Shown here: positions 8,100-21,139 of the stretch, piece after piece
How positions within the stretch are numbered: position 1 is the stretch's first letter
How the letters are laid out: the number at the start of each line of letters is the position of its first letter
Assembly (NCBI RefSeq): GCF_020509005.1
Contig: NC_063017.1
Location: 1,612,001-1,676,000 of the forward strand
Reading direction: 5' to 3'
Length of the DNA stretch: 64,000 bases
Source: Fulvia fulva
Taxonomy: Eukaryota; Ascomycota; Dothideomycetes; Mycosphaerellales; Mycosphaerellaceae
Made by a program: the position numbers and the translations under genes
The notes under the pieces: model-generated
What the model saw: the letters and a program-made list of their open reading frames with translations, nothing else
Database searches by the model: none
What the model was told of the DNA's origin: nothing

Positions 8100-11000
8100 T
8101 AGCTAGTAGAGGCAAGGCGCCTAGGACAGGGGATCCCCCTATTTTAAAGTCTAACGCTTAGAACGACGAGTATCTTAACTAGATATCGTCTATTAGAGCC
8201 TAGATTAGCCTAAATAAGGAATAGATTGTCAAACGACGCCTTTCCGACCTAGAGAAACTAGAGCTCGTTAGTAGCTTCGTCGGTAGCGACTTTAACTAGT
8301 TATAGTTTGACGCTATCGAAGAAACGCGCCTAAAGCCCCCTTATCTTAAGCACGGCGATTTCGACGACATAATTATGTAGATCTCTAACTTTATAGTCGA
8401 CCTAGACTATTAGGAGTAGATCTAGCGTAAGTAGGAGACGACCCGTTAAACTAGGAGTATTAGGACCTTTATTAGGTCGCTTAGGCTAACTAGGAGCCGT
8501 ATAACTCCTCTACTAGATAACTTTACCTACCTACGTAAGTTTTTAGCCGGCCTAAAGCCCGATATACTAGCTAAACTAGATAATCGTAACTTCCGAGCGA
8601 CTAATACGAATATCCGCGTCTACTTCTAGTAGGCTATTATAGCCGACTAGCAACTCTATCTTAGCCGCGGAAGAGACTAGAAGCTAGCCGTAATAATATT
8701 AGCCGTCGAGAAGTTTGTAGACGGAGATACTAAAGCCTTTATAGCTCTCCGGAGCGACTTAGGTAGCTCGGCGCACGGTAGAGGACGCGGTAGAGGCCGC
8801 GGCGGACGTAGACGCGGGCGAGGTAATCGTAGAGGCCCCTCCGGGCGCTTAGACGAATACTATAACTATAGCAAGATAGGCCACTTCGCGCGTAACTACT
8901 CTAAGCCAAAAAATAGAGCCTAAGACGTCTTAATCGAGGTAGACGTACTTAGGATTATTAGACGCCTCTATACCTCTATATAGAGAATCCTACTAGGATA
9001 GGACGACCCTAGCTACTAAGGGTAAGGCTTAGTAGATATAAGTAGAAGAGGATAGAGCATTACCTTTATCTAAAGAACCCGAGTCGGAGACTAAAGAGGA
9101 GGTCGACTATACGATAGAGAGGCTAATAGTAATAGGCGGAGGGCTCTTTACTATCGATACCCGCCTAGAACCTAATTAGGTTCGGGCTAAGGTTACCCTA
9201 GACTACGTAGCCTCTAAAGTATACCTCTTAGCCCGAAAATCGAAGTAACTCCCTCGATTGCTTTTTAGGGACTTGCCGCTAGTAAGGATCGTCCTCCTAA
9301 ACGGTAAGGAGATTATTTCTACTTAGGGTGTCCTTCTACTATATTAGATTAGTACCTAGTAGGACATAGTCCCCGCTAGAGTTATCGATATAGAAGGATT
9401 TGACCTTATCCTAGGCCTTAAGTAGTTCTAGGAAGTCAACCCTAACGTAAACTAGTAGTCTAGCTCTACTAGACTACGGGACCGGCGTAGCCGGTACTAT
9501 ACGATTAGGTCGTACTCTAAGGTATTCGACCTAAAGGACGACAAAGGCGAGCTAGAAATATTTAACTCTATATATTTAGTCGACTTCGCTATACGATACG
9601 AAGGACTCTAGCTCTTCTACTCGCTTAGGTGACTCCCTAATAATACCCTAGTTAATATCGACTTCGAGGAATACGGCTTAGATAAGGTATACGAACGCCT
9701 TATAGCTATAGTAGGGGACCTAGACGACGAGTCTTAGCTACCGTAGGTAGGTAACTAGGTCTTCTAGACGTTAGTTGATCTCTTCCTAGAGATCTAGAGA
9801 GCTTAGCTCCCGGCTAGACTCCTACGGAAGAGAGCTTTCGACTATACTATCCCTACTAGTAACGCTCGACCTATTAACTAGCCCGTATACCGTCTAAACC
9901 CGGGTTAGCTTCGAGAACAGGCTCGCTAGATCTAGATACTCCTTAATCGCGGACTAATTAAGGTCTCGTCCTTACCCTAGGGATCCCTAGTCCTCTTTAT
10001 CCCTAAGCTAGACGGCTAGTAGCGTATATATATCGACTATCGCGCCCTAAACGCCGTAACTACTAAAAACGGCTTCCCCCTCCTACGTATCTAGGAGTAC
10101 CTAGATACGGTCGCGAAGGCTAAATACTTTAGTAAACTAGACCTAGTCTTAGGGGACTAGTAGCTACTAATCGACTTAGCCGATACGTATAAGACTACGT
10201 TTAATACTAGGGATAGGAAGTACGAGTTCCTCGTTATACCCTTTAGGCTAACAAACGCTCTAGCCTCGTTTTAGTCTATAATAAACGAGATCCTAAGAGA
10301 TCTGCTTTAGAAGAAGGTCGTCGTATACCTCGACGACATCCTAGTCTTCTTAGACTCTAAGGAATAGCACGAAAAAGACCTAAAGGAGGTCTTTAATAGC
10401 CTAAAGAAAGCTAAACTATTCTACTCCCCTAAGAAGTACGACATTAGAGTCAAGTTAGTTACCTTCTACGGGTATTAGATCGAGAAGAATTCGATTAAGC
10501 TACTATAAGACAAGATCGACGCGATCAATAGTTAGCCTACGCCTACTAATATATAGTAGATTAGGTAGTTCCTTAGCCTCGTAGGCTACTACCGCCGCTT
10601 TATTAAGGGCTTCGCGAAACTTATAGTACCCCTCTTAGATCTTCTTAAGGAAAGCGACGAGTCCCTTAGGCGGAAAAAGCGTCGCCTAGTACAATAGATC
10701 GCCTAGTACGTATACGCTTTTAAGAGCCTAAAGCTCGCGCTAACCTTAGGGCCTATACTAATCCCGTCTAACCCTAAGAAGCCCTTTACGATTAAGACTA
10801 ATATATCTAAATAGGCTATAGGCGCCGCTCTCTATTAAATAGGAGCTAATAACTAGCTACACCCTATAGCCTTCTCTAGAAGGAAGCTTTAGGGAGCCGA
10901 GCTAAATTACCTAGTTCACGAAAAGGAGGGCCTAGTAATTAAGGAAGCCCTCCGAACCTAGGATAACTACGTAGAAAATAGCTATACGGTCACGATCCTA

Positions 11001-12660
11001 ACCGATTACTAGTCGCTTAGGTACCTTAATAGTACTAAGGGCTAGAGTAAGAGGATCGTACGATAGGCTTAAGAGTTTTAGTAATATAACTTAGACATTA
11101 GATATCGTAAGGGAGAATAGGTGATCGTTTCCGATACGCTCTCCCGTCGGCCTAACTTTATCGGACAAGGACCTACTAACCTAGCTTAGCCGGTTAAGCA
11201 ACTCGTAGCTATAAGATTTAAAGCTAACGAGACCGACTTGTTCCCTAAACTAATAAGGTAGTTTAAGTTAACGGGATAGATACTAACTTACGGTCCCTAC
11301 CTCGAGAGCTTAATTAAGGCACGAGAAGAGGAATTCGAGCTACTCCTACCGATCGACGAGTCTAAGGAACCTAGATTAGGCTTTATTCTTCTAGACGACA
11401 AGGGAATAGCGCCTTTCCTCGTACTAACCTAGCGTCTTGATCTAGTAAACTACGTATACTAGCAATACGGACACTTTACGGCGCCCGGGCTAATAGGTCA
11501 GCTCGAGACAAGAGCCTAGTAGCCTAGTATAAGAAAGGACGTACAAAAGTTTATCGAATCCTACCCTAAATATAAGCTAACGTAGAAAAAGAAGCCTAAT
11601 AAGTCTAAAACACGCGAGCCGCGGTTTTACTAGGTTAACGATAAGCTTAGGCCCTTCGAGAGATAGGCGATTAATGTCGTAGGGCCTTTACCGAAGAGTC
11701 TACTAGTGAACGAGTACATTATTACGGCGATAGATTACGCTACGAGTTAGCTAGTCGCTTAGGCCGTTCCGCGTACGGATACTAAAGCGACTATAGTATT
11801 CCTATACGAGAGAATCTATTAGGACTACGGGCCACCCCGCGAGCTCCTCTTAGATAATAGTAAGAACTTCCTAAGTAGGGTTATAAGCTACCTAATAAAG
11901 TAGTTTAAGGCTAATTATCGTCTAGCATCCCTATATTATTCTATAACGAATAGGAAGGTAGAAAACCTAAACGGTATACTAGGATCGATACTAACGAAGC
12001 TATATATTAGTAACAATATTAGGCTATAGGATACCTTCCTACCTAAAGCGATCTACTATACTAGATGCCGCTAGTATATAACAACCTACCTTAGCCCCCT
12101 CTACCTTATATATAGCTAATACCTACGAATCCTAGAAGACGAGAACGAGCTACGAGCTAAGAATATCTTAGTTAACGACTATAGGAAGCGTATCGTCCGC
12201 GTCCGCTATACTCGTTAGCTCGTAAATAAAAGACTACTTTCTCGAGCTTAGACTAGGAACCTAATAAGTCTAAAGTTACTTCCGCCGGAGGTATAGCTAA
12301 GACGTAAAGTCGGAGAATAGGTCTTACTAATAAACCTAGATCCGCGTAAGCTAGAACCTAAGTACTTTAGACCCTATAAGATCCGTAAAGCGAGCTTCCT
12401 AGGGACGTATATACTTTAGACCTCTACGGGTAGGATTCTAAGGCATCTCGTCTATAGGAATAGGCTTGTATTAGCTATATATAAGGATCTAGCTAAATTC
12501 TAGTATCGGTATCTAGCTAGGAGACTTCTAGATAGGTCCGGTATTTTAGAAGATAAGCTAGAACTTAAGGAAGTTCTAGGTACTAGTTAAGATACGAGTC
12601 TTGATCTAAAGGACCTTTTAACTATACCGGAGGCTAAGTAGTTAAAGAAATAAGTTAAAC
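8100..12660 (+). pseudogene. Gypsy A gag-pol relic
   Basis: Translated fragments follow the order Gag, CCHC knuckle (8857-8910), aspartic protease (about 9100-9450), RT (about 9880-10600; FSKLDL, YLDDILVF), RNase H (about 10780-11160) and integrase, ending with a basic C-terminal tail and no visible chromodomain. Many TAG/TAA codons replace Gln and Trp codons; the reading frame is otherwise largely kept, so substitution by RIP rather than indels killed it. Confidence 0.8.
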
Positions 12661-13549
12661 TCTAGACTACGAAAGAACGTAGCTAATCTTACGCGGGAGC
12701 GCGAGGGTTCTTAGTAGGGGAGGAAGGTTAAAGAAGAGAAGCTGACTTACTAGAGCAAGTTTAGCGAGACCTAAGAGTTGCGAAGAATACTAGAGGAAAA
12801 GAAGCGAGTAAAAGACTTTAGCTAAAGCACTTAGGTCTTAAAGGCGATCTTATTAGATTAAGTTAAGAAGAGTAGGCGAGGAGCAAGATTAGGTATATTC
12901 CCTACTACTCGAGAAGGACACTTAGGAAGATCGTTAGCCTCTATAATAAGAAAGTCCTTAGGAAGCTATCCCTACCCTAGCTAAGCCCGCTAAGGTCCTG
13001 TAGGAGATACCGGTTAGGGAGATTAAAGTATTTAGCTCTACGCTCTATCCCTAGGCCGACGAAAAAGAGTCAGCCCTACCTTAGGGAATATTACTTAGAT
13101 TAAGCGTAGCGGACGAAGTTATAGCCGAACCTAAAGTGGCTAAAAGCCTTTTAGATATAGATATACCGGACTTAGTAGACCCGGAGGTTAGATAAGATAA
13201 CCTATCGTAGTAGCTACTTTAAGAAGCCGAGGTAGTAGCTAAGACCGCTCGCCTAAAGTAACTAAGGTAGCGGATAACGAAGAAGAAACTATAGGAGTAA
13301 GCCTAGTTACTAAAGCGGCGCTAAGGGAGTTAGGTCGTAAGAATCATTAATTAGGGTTATTAGTCTATAGTACTCTTAAGTTAGGCTACTCGGCTACCTA
13401 TCGCTTATATAAAATAAGAACGTAGTACTAAATTATAAAGTAGCCTCGGGCTTATTATTATCTAGGCTCTTAGAGCCTTACTTCTAACCTAGGAACCGGA
13501 AATTACTAGGTACTACCTCTAGATCCTCTCTATTATTATCCTCTATTAT

Positions 13550-15105
13550 CGGTATAGGCGAACGAGCTAAGGAGCTAGATAGGACTATAGCCCCTCTTAG
13601 CCTCGGTAATCGAGCCGAATCGTAAAGTATATCTAGTCGCGATTAACCGCCTAAACCGCTTAGCTACTAGAAGAACGGGAGGACTAGCTATACGACCGTA
13701 GACCTTAGGCGAGGTCACGTCCGCCTCGCCCTTACCCTTAGAGTCTTCTAGGAGAGGCGTCTATACCGAAATCTCGCGGAGCTACCTAACGTAGTCGGAG
13801 GTATCGCTTAGACCCTCCTACGGCTCGTTACGGTCTAGGGTATAGCGCGGCGATATCTACCGAGGGCTACGCCGAGTCCTAGGAGCCGACTTCTTCTTAG
13901 CTAAGGCCGCGGGCTTCTTACTAGCTAAAGATACGGCTTCTTACTAGGAGACTTCCTAGGTACCTTAAGTATACTAGTAGACTTACTAGGCTTAGTTAGT
14001 AATACAAATAAGCCGTCGTCCTCCTTATCTAAGGTGTTCTCCTCCTAGCTAGGTCTATTCGTATTAGTCTCGGCGTTCTCGCGAGTAAAGGCGCGGACGT
14101 AAGCTAAGTTAGCCTTTAACGCGGCCTTTAGGCGGCTAGCGGCGTCGCGGGTAGTACGAGGCTTACGACTAACCTAGAAGACTAGACTATATATAGCTAG
14201 GGTCGGAGTGTTAATCTAAGCTAGGTTACGATACTTAAACTTAGTATTCTAGAAATAACTAGACTCCGTGACCTAAGTAATATCGTAGGCCTAGGGGAGA
14301 TTAGAGAAGTTAGCTACCTTACTAGGGGTAACTAGGCGCTTAGAGTCCTTTGACCGGGAAGACCGCTCTTAGTACGAGACCGGCTACGGTCGTAGGTAGA
14401 GTACTTACTAGTCTAGAAACAATTAGTATAGCCGCCGCGCTCGATAAAGGTAAAGTCGCCTATAGTATTAGGCTTAGGATCCTCCTAGTCGTATTTCTCT
14501 AGCTTACTACTCGGTAGGCTAAGTTACTAGTACTTAGTAAAGGTTCCTAGCGGACGCTCGGTATCGCCCTTAGAACGGTAGCTTTATACGTATCGCGTAG
14601 ATCTAGAGCGGCCGCTATAGTAGCTAAAGACAATCGCCGCTAGCCTAGTTTATACGGTATACGGTCTAAAAGCGATATACTACCTTAGAATACCGCCCTT
14701 AGGGACCTCTTCGAAGACGTGGAAGTCGGAGTCTAACGCGGCTACTAGCTTTAGAACGCCGCTAAACTAGAAGCGGCTATAGCGCGAAGGGAGTATATAA
14801 ATTATCTTAAAGAATCTAGCTCCTCCGTCGATCCTTAGATACTAGCGCGCGATACGGACTAACTATAGCGCGATCTAATCGTCTAGCTTAATAGCGTCGC
14901 GAGAGAACTAGACTTCAAACTAGAAGGCGTAGAGCCGAGTCTACTAACCGGCTAACTATCCGGTAGGTATATCCGGAAGGCGCGTCTTAGTATAAACGGG
15001 GAGCCGCGGGAAGTTATTAGATACGGCCGAAGTATAGGTAACGGTAAGGGCGTCTATCTAAGCTATTAACTCCTCGTCTTAAGGAGAGCGCGGGACAGGA
15101 GCTAT
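13550..15105 (-). pseudogene. Degenerate antisense reading frame in the 3' part of Gypsy A
   Basis: On the minus strand a long frame starts near 15105 at ATA (probably ATG before RIP) and runs for about 500 codons. It is broken mainly by TAG/TAA at positions where Gln or Trp codons would have stood. A clean stretch reads NNFPRLPVYTKTRLPDIP; later parts contain FEEVPKGGILR and LKAALKANLAYVRAF. I recognise no family. It lies downstream of integrase, antisense to gag-pol. It may be an accessory element gene or a captured host gene. Boundaries are approximate. Confidence 0.45.
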
Positions 15106-15627
15106 AGTAAGCTATAAGGAAGAAAGGAGTCTAAAATACGTTAGTATTACTACGTTAACGGCTTATATACCTTAATCTAATTAAGAATAAGTTAGCTAAG
15201 GCTAAAGAAGGTTAAGGAAGAAGCTACCGAAGGGCGAAGAGGTTATTAAAGACTTAGTAAGCTTGAAGGTTAATGTTCGTAGTCAGATTGATTTAGAATA
15301 AGAGCGTGCTTTTATACTTACGTTCTACGCGAGCTACCTAATACCCCGGGCTTCTAACGATATAGGAAGGCGCGAACACGCGTAAGAAGCTCGCGGCGAG
15401 GTTATCTAACGGGGTCAGTAAGCTCGTAGTAAGCTTAGGTAGTAGAGTTAAGCCGCGTAAGGTAGTTATATATACGGAGTAAAGTAAGCTAAAGGGTCGT
15501 AGGCTAGGAAGCTATGACGAAGGAAGCTAAAGCTTTAGGATCTCTTTTGTTATCGATTCAAGTGTATAGGCGATCAGGCTGGCCGCCTTAGGCTGACACG
15601 GGTATATTAGGGTCTAGTAGGGGAGGA

Positions 15628-15737
15628 TATAACGTTCTTATCCGAATATACCGCCGGCTTAGCGCTTAGCTTTCTATTTAGAGTTTTCTTAGGTAGCTTT
15701 TCTATATCTTAGATTTATACTCGCTAAGGTTCTTATA
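15628..15737 (+). repeat. Gypsy A right LTR (RIP-mutated)
   Basis: 110 bp, colinear with the left LTR but with C to T or G to A at almost every CpA/TpG, for example CTTAGC for CTCAGC and TATATCTTAG for TGTATCTCAG. Confidence 0.8.
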
Positions 15738-16115
15738 GCTTTTTATACTAGTATATATATAACCTCGGGATATATAATAAGCTCGTATACACCCTAGGTC
15801 TCTAGGTATAAGCGATATAGGTAGCGGGGTAGAGAGCTACCTCCTAAATTAGGCGCTCCTCCGAAGTGAATCCCTTAATTACGTGTTGTCTTGATTACGT
15901 ATAGTGTTAGTTATATAAGTAGTTATATAGGGTTGTATTATTAGACTATACGTAAAGCTTCTACGGAGTACCTAGGGAACAATGTCGCGGATCGGTAGCT
16001 TTATATAACTACTACTATAAATAACTAGAAAAGTTAGCCTATATAGTATAGATAGAGGTACGCTTATATAAGACGAATTATAGAGTTAATATAGCTCTAT
16101 AATCTGAAAAAATTA
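15738..16115. other. RIP-mutated intergenic or relic DNA, unidentified
   Basis: Spacer between Gypsy A and the first Fot1/pogo element. It has partial RIP (some TG remains near 15890-15960). No recognisable coding remnant. Confidence 0.4.
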
Positions 16116-17248
16116 ACGTGCTTTACTACTAAGCGGGCTATACTACCGAGCGGGCCACTTTTGCTAAGAACTATACCACTTCTATAGATATAGCTATATA
16201 ACTACTATTATAGCGTATATTGTCTTCAAACGAGGCCAAACTGACCTTAGCTGTCTAAGCTACGAAACGCGACGCGACAATCACGAATCGACTTGCTATA
16301 AAGGTATACGACGCGTCTCGAACTATACTAGGGTATCGATTGAATAGACGACCTCCTCGGGGTGACTACGAGCCTAATTCGAAGAAGCTTATAGAGCTAG
16401 AAGAGAGGGTAATACTTGAGTATATACTCGAGCTAGATCTTAGAGGTTTCCCGCTATTAAAGGCTAGTATATAAGTAATAGCCGATTTATTACTATAAGA
16501 GAAGGGTCTTAAGCCCGCTAGTCTCAATTAGATAGATAGGTTTATTAGGTAGTATCGTAAGCTAAAGGTTCGTATAATACGTAGATACGATCGTTAGCGA
16601 GCCCTAATAGAAGATCTAGACGTTATCGAGAAGTAGTTCTTACTTATACGTAATATAAAGGAGAAGTATAGTATCCTTAACTAGGACACCTATAACTTCG
16701 ATAAGATAGGGTTAATAATAGGTATAATTACGTCTTAGAGCGTAGTTACGGGTTCAGAAAGGCGTAGTAGAAAGAGGAAGGTCGTTTAATAGGGTAATAG
16801 AGAGGGAGTAGAGAGATAGCGTATTAGATAGCTCTTATATAAAGCGAGATTAGTAAGCTACGTAAGTCTAACGAGGCCCTTATATAGCGGAAAGTACGAA
16901 AGCGCAAGTACATTCAGTCTAGAGGGTCTCTAACCTTCAATAAGGCGTCGTAATTAATACCTCTAGAGGATACTAGGAGGTAGGAAGTGAGTAGAGAGTC
17001 GCTAGATAGTGTTTGGCTAGTACTAAGGCTACGACGCTATAAGCGATAGAGTAAGTCGGGGCATAGCGTACGTACCTATTAAGTAGACTCGCTAGATAGT
17101 GAAGAATCTAAAGAGTAATTGTCCTCCTAGTAACGATTCTATAGGATATCGTCGTGTTAAGATACCGTCGTAATTAAAGTAGAAGTAGTCTAGTTCTTAG
17201 TAAAAGTAGCCCGCTCGGTAGTATAGCCCGCTCGGTAGTAAAGTACGT
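16116..17248 (+). mobile_element. Non-autonomous Fot1/pogo-type DNA transposon, copy A
   Basis: Flanked by TA on both sides. About 68-bp terminal inverted repeats begin ACGTRCTTTACTAC and contain two tandem 17-bp units TACTACCGAGCGGGCTA. Inside, the plus frame still reads RPPRGDYEPNSKKLIELEER and LELDLRGFPLLKA, then DTYNFDKIGLIIGIITS, the segment around the first catalytic Asp of pogo/Fot1 DDE_1 transposases. The coding sequence then jumps to a C-terminal-like remainder, so the central catalytic domain is deleted. At 1133 bp it is far shorter than a full Fot1 (about 1.9 kb). Moderately RIP-mutated. Confidence 0.8.
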
Positions 17249-17337
17249 TACGCTAAATTAGTATAATCTTAGAGTCGCGTACCTACGCGTTTTACGTATA
17301 TATTTACTTCTTTTTCTTTTACCTTGCCGTCGCTATA

Positions 17338-20300
17338 ATGCCCTTTATATAGCTATTATTTACTAGCAGTCGAGCCCTAGTATCTAATATTATAACCCTC
17401 TCTTTAAAGAACCTAGACTTCTATCCGGATAAATATAAGGACTACTTCAAGCTCTATAGTAAAGAGTATACGCGTAAGAAGGCGATATAGTCGAAAGGGA
17501 CGCGTAAACGGACCTCTCCGGTATAACAATATAGCGAGCCGTTAATACGGTACGATAATAGTAAGGAGGTGTATTACTACTAGACCTATAAGCTAGAGGG
17601 TAAGCCTTAAGAACTGCCTATTATTAACGGTAATATAGGGCCACTTTGTTACCTTACTATCTATAAATTAAATAAGTAGGGTTAGCCTATTACCGTTATT
17701 AAAGAGCCTATCGTTAATCCGGCGTAGACGACTTTAATATAGGTGTTAGTCTCTAGGTTTAACGAGTTTAAGCGACTACTTATCCAATAGATTATATACT
17801 ACTATATCGCCTTCTATATAGTCGAGAACGCCTACTTTCGAGAGCTCGTTTATTCCCTATCGTAGAATATTAGATAGTATCTACTACGCGCCGGCGCGAC
17901 TATTTAAAAGTAGGTGCTCTATAAGTACGAGAACTAGAAGGCGAAGTTAATCTAGGAGATACTAAAGGTACTAAGCAATATTTATATCTTATTCGACGTC
18001 TAGACCTCTCCTAATTATCGCGCTATTGTCTCGGTGTACTTAGACTAGTTAGTTTTATAGACTAAGATACTTAAGTATAACTACGCCGAGTACGACGACC
18101 TTAGTAGATACTTCCTACTTACTATTTAGTAGAAGTAGGCTCTAGCCTACGGTACTATACCTATTATATCTCTACTCGAGGTAAGCGTTATACTAAGCTC
18201 TTAGCGTTAAGGTAACTACGTAGTAACTATACTAGCGCGAATATTATAGACGCGCTTTAGGAGGTATTTGCCGAGTACTTAATCTTATACTAAATCGGGT
18301 ATTTCGTAACCGATAATACTAGTAATAACGACAGTGCGGTTAATACGCTAATAAGGAGGATATACCCGTAGATAAAGGTCTATTACCGTAAGGGCCGCCG
18401 CCTATAATATTTCGGCTATATTACTAACCTCTACGTAAAGTCGCTACTACTAGGAGAGTTATCTAATTAGGACCTAAAGGAGCTAGAACTAAACACGGAG
18501 GAGGGCGTATTCGCGGCGGTAGAGGCGTTCTAGTATACTCGTAGTACTATTAGCAAGCTGCACAATGTAATAAAGTAGATAAGGGCTTTAATATAGAGGT
18601 TAGACGAGTTTAGAGAGGTAGTAGGAGGTAAAGGGTTAGAGGAATTTAATAACCTAATAGTAAGTAAGGGATACCTAGGATAGCGTATATAATAGCGCTA
18701 GTACTTATCTAAGCCTATCTATTAGCTCGGGAGCTTCCCGTTAATATGCCGAATAAAAGCCGTTATCGTTATCCTCCTACCTATTCACCTCTTTTACTAA
18801 CTTATTATTCTATAGCTTATTTAATACAACTCTACGCGCTAGAATAGCTTCTATTATATAATCGGACGTGCTATTACTATTAAAGAACGTATTAACACCT
18901 TCTACTTCTAAAAAAGGGACGATCCTACTATTAAAAACAATACGCCCTCGACTAGTAACTAGGGCGAGTAGAAATACCTCTTCGACTAGTATCCGACTCT
19001 CTACTTTATACTTAACACCCTTAATGCCTATAATACCGAGTATAAGTAGGAAACTAAGAAAGACGATTCCTTCGATTATCTCTTAAAATACTATAAAGCC
19101 TTATAGCGGAAGGTCGAGAAGTACTTCTAAGCCGTAGACGATATACCTATCTACTACGCCGTAGTAATACTAAACCCTATATCAAAACACGCGTAGTTTA
19201 AAGACCTCTAGAGCGTTAGTACGAAAGATTAGTAGTCTTAGATTAAGAGTACGAAAGTATAGGCGATAGATATCTAGGAGACGTTCTATAAACCCGCTAG
19301 TTAGATTAATAGATAGATAGATAGATTTGTTATTCCTCTATTCTAGCACCCTATTTGGCCTATATAGGTATATATCTATTATTATATACAAAGGGAAACC
19401 CGAATAGGTAAAAACCCTTCCCGCCCCCGACCTATCCTTATCTAGATTAGCTTTCCCTCTAAACGTACGTAGTCTATATTACTACCCCGTTAGCCCCCGC
19501 TCCTAGCCGGTCTCGTTACGCTACGCCGTGTCCTCTCTTCCTATACTCTTCCTATACTACTCCTACTAGGCGGTACTATTCTAGCTAGCCCTTCTCTAGT
19601 ATCTAGTTCGTAATACGCCGTAGGTCCTTAACGTTATTAAGAAGTACCCTAATCGTCCGGCTCCTCGCCTTTACTTTCTACTCCCCCCTTCCTAGCGACT
19701 ACCTTAGATAGACGAGGAGTACGTATCGTACGTTCTAGGAGTAATAGCCGTAGGGGTAGCTAGTATTCGTATATTCTAGAACCTTCCTCTATAATAGGTA
19801 CCCCTAGAGGCCGATATGTTTGCTTCGTAGTTAGGTTACTATACTACTCTATACTCTCGTAACGCGGTAGTAGATAAGCTTCGGGGGGTACTTAACCGCG
19901 GATTTCGTAGCTAACTATTCCTTAGGTTGTCCCGCTAGCTAAGGGCGTCTACTATACCCTTCACCCTAGTTGTTCTACCTCTCTTTCTATAATTGCTCTA
20001 TAAACAATTTCTTACCCTCCTATTATATTACTAGCTATTCGTCCCTTACCCGGTAGTTCGGCTCGTTTTCGGGTCGAATACCCTTATACGCTAGTACTAA
20101 TTCGCGGGCCCTTACGACTATACTAGCGATAACCTTCTATACTAGGTACTATACCGACTTGCCTAAGTAGGATGTCCGTAGTCCCTAGATATATAGGTCG
20201 ATCGGCGGTAAAGCGGTCTCGTACTTAAGTATCCTCGTTAGTATCGACTTATATACCCCGGTAACCTTCCTTAGGCATTAGTTTTAGATCTTCGCTAGCG

Positions 20301-21060
20301 GCGCGACGAGTCCCTTCGATAGGTAGGCCCTCTCGCCTAAGGACTATACTTAGCTACTATAGGTAAGGACTAGCCGTATAATAGCCGTATATAGAAGTCG
20401 TAACTACCGAAAGTCCGCCCCTATATAGACGTAGTAAGCCTCTAGTATAATACTATATTCTATTTAGCTTTCTGTAATACTACCTATACGTACTTCCTCT
20501 ACCGTATAGCTAGATTAATACCTCTACGGATACCGTAAGACCTCTTAAGAAGCGGAAGGGGAAGAAAAAGTAGTTATAATCGTAATCGTAAGCTATAGAG
20601 ACTTAGATATAGCCTATTATTAAGGCCGATAGCGAGGACGATCTTCGAGCTAATCTATCGAAGTTTAAGCGCTATTAGATTACGGACTTATTTATACTAA
20701 TACTAAGGGTTGACTTATTCGAGCGCTACCTACTATAAGCTTATAAGCCTGATCTATACGCCGGTAAGTTACTAAAGGAGATAAAGGACTAGAAGATAGC
20801 CCTATACGACGTACCTAGATACTAGTACGTACGCCGAGATATAGAGCCTAAGCTAGTACAATTTTCCTTCTATATACTAGTACTACTAATTATAAGCGAT
20901 GCTCTAGAGCGTAGCTTTAGTACTAGCTGTAATATAATATACTATCGAAGATTATAGCTCGGAGACCTCGTTATAGAGGCCTATAGTTTCCTCCGTAACT
21001 AGTACGGACCTCTAGGTAAAGGTAAAGATATAGATAGTAAGGAGACGATAGTTACGGACT
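17338..21060 (+). pseudogene. hAT-family transposase relic, split by a LINE
   Basis: The frame starts near ATG 17338. It retains hAT hallmarks: LFDV.TSPNYRAIVSVYLD (about 17990-18050), VTDNTSNNDSAVNTL (18306-18350), an R/GRRL.YFGYITNLY segment after it, and NSTR.NSFYY (about 18830-18870). The C-terminal dimerisation region resumes after the LINE at about 20521-21000 (DALERSFST, YSFLRN.YGP). Stops arise from RIP. Part of the original terminal sequence may extend to about 21150. Terminal inverted repeats and 8-bp duplication were not found. Confidence 0.75.
19312..20510 (-). mobile_element. 5'-truncated, RIP-mutated LINE fragment inserted in the hAT relic
   Basis: About 1.2 kb, flanked by the exact 10-bp duplication tagattaata (19302-19311 and 20511-20520). 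Its minus-strand 3' end is the (ATCT)n tail, shown here as tagatagatag at 19310-19324. The body matches the 3' third of the plus-strand LINE at 51776-56702. It cuts the hAT frame cleanly; hAT coding resumes right after the duplication. Confidence 0.85.
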
Positions 21061-21066
21061 ATAATA

Positions 21067-21126
21067 GATAGATAGATAGATTTGTCATTCCCCTATTCTA
21101 GGACCCTATTCGGCCTATATAGTTAT
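21067..21126 (-). mobile_element. 60-bp LINE 3'-end insertion
   Basis: Only the extreme 3' end of the LINE family (tail repeat plus about 45 bp) between near-identical 13-bp flanks at 21054-21066 and 21127-21139. The flanks differ only at CG versus TA, as expected after RIP. Confidence 0.75.
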
Positions 21127-21139
21127 ATAGACTATAATA

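Larger units (their letters stand above)
7535..15737 (+). mobile_element. Gypsy A: RIP-inactivated Ty3/Gypsy LTR retrotransposon
   Basis: Matching 110-bp ends at 7535-7644 and 15628-15737, starting TGT (TAT after RIP on the right) and ending in ATA that fits RIP-altered ACA; both are bordered by the 4-bp repeat gctt. On the plus strand, in order: a gag region, a zinc knuckle whose Cys codons became Tyr (8857-8910, NYSKIGHFARNY), protease, RT with an intact YLDDILVF near 10325, RNase H, integrase (about 11450-12250) and a further 3.4 kb before the right LTR. Stops are nearly all TAG/TAA from CAG, CAA or TGG. No function is possible now. The LTRs are unusually short and the 3' internal region unusually long. 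Confidence 0.85.

Noticed and set aside
18868..19086. 72-codon plus frame in the hAT relic
   Set aside because: Chance open frame in RIP-mutated DNA; hAT motifs are read in other frames.
19310..19324. tagatagatag microsatellites as ordinary simple repeats (also 21065, 44062, 56693, 57810)
   Set aside because: They are the 3' tails of LINE insertions, each next to LINE 3' sequence.
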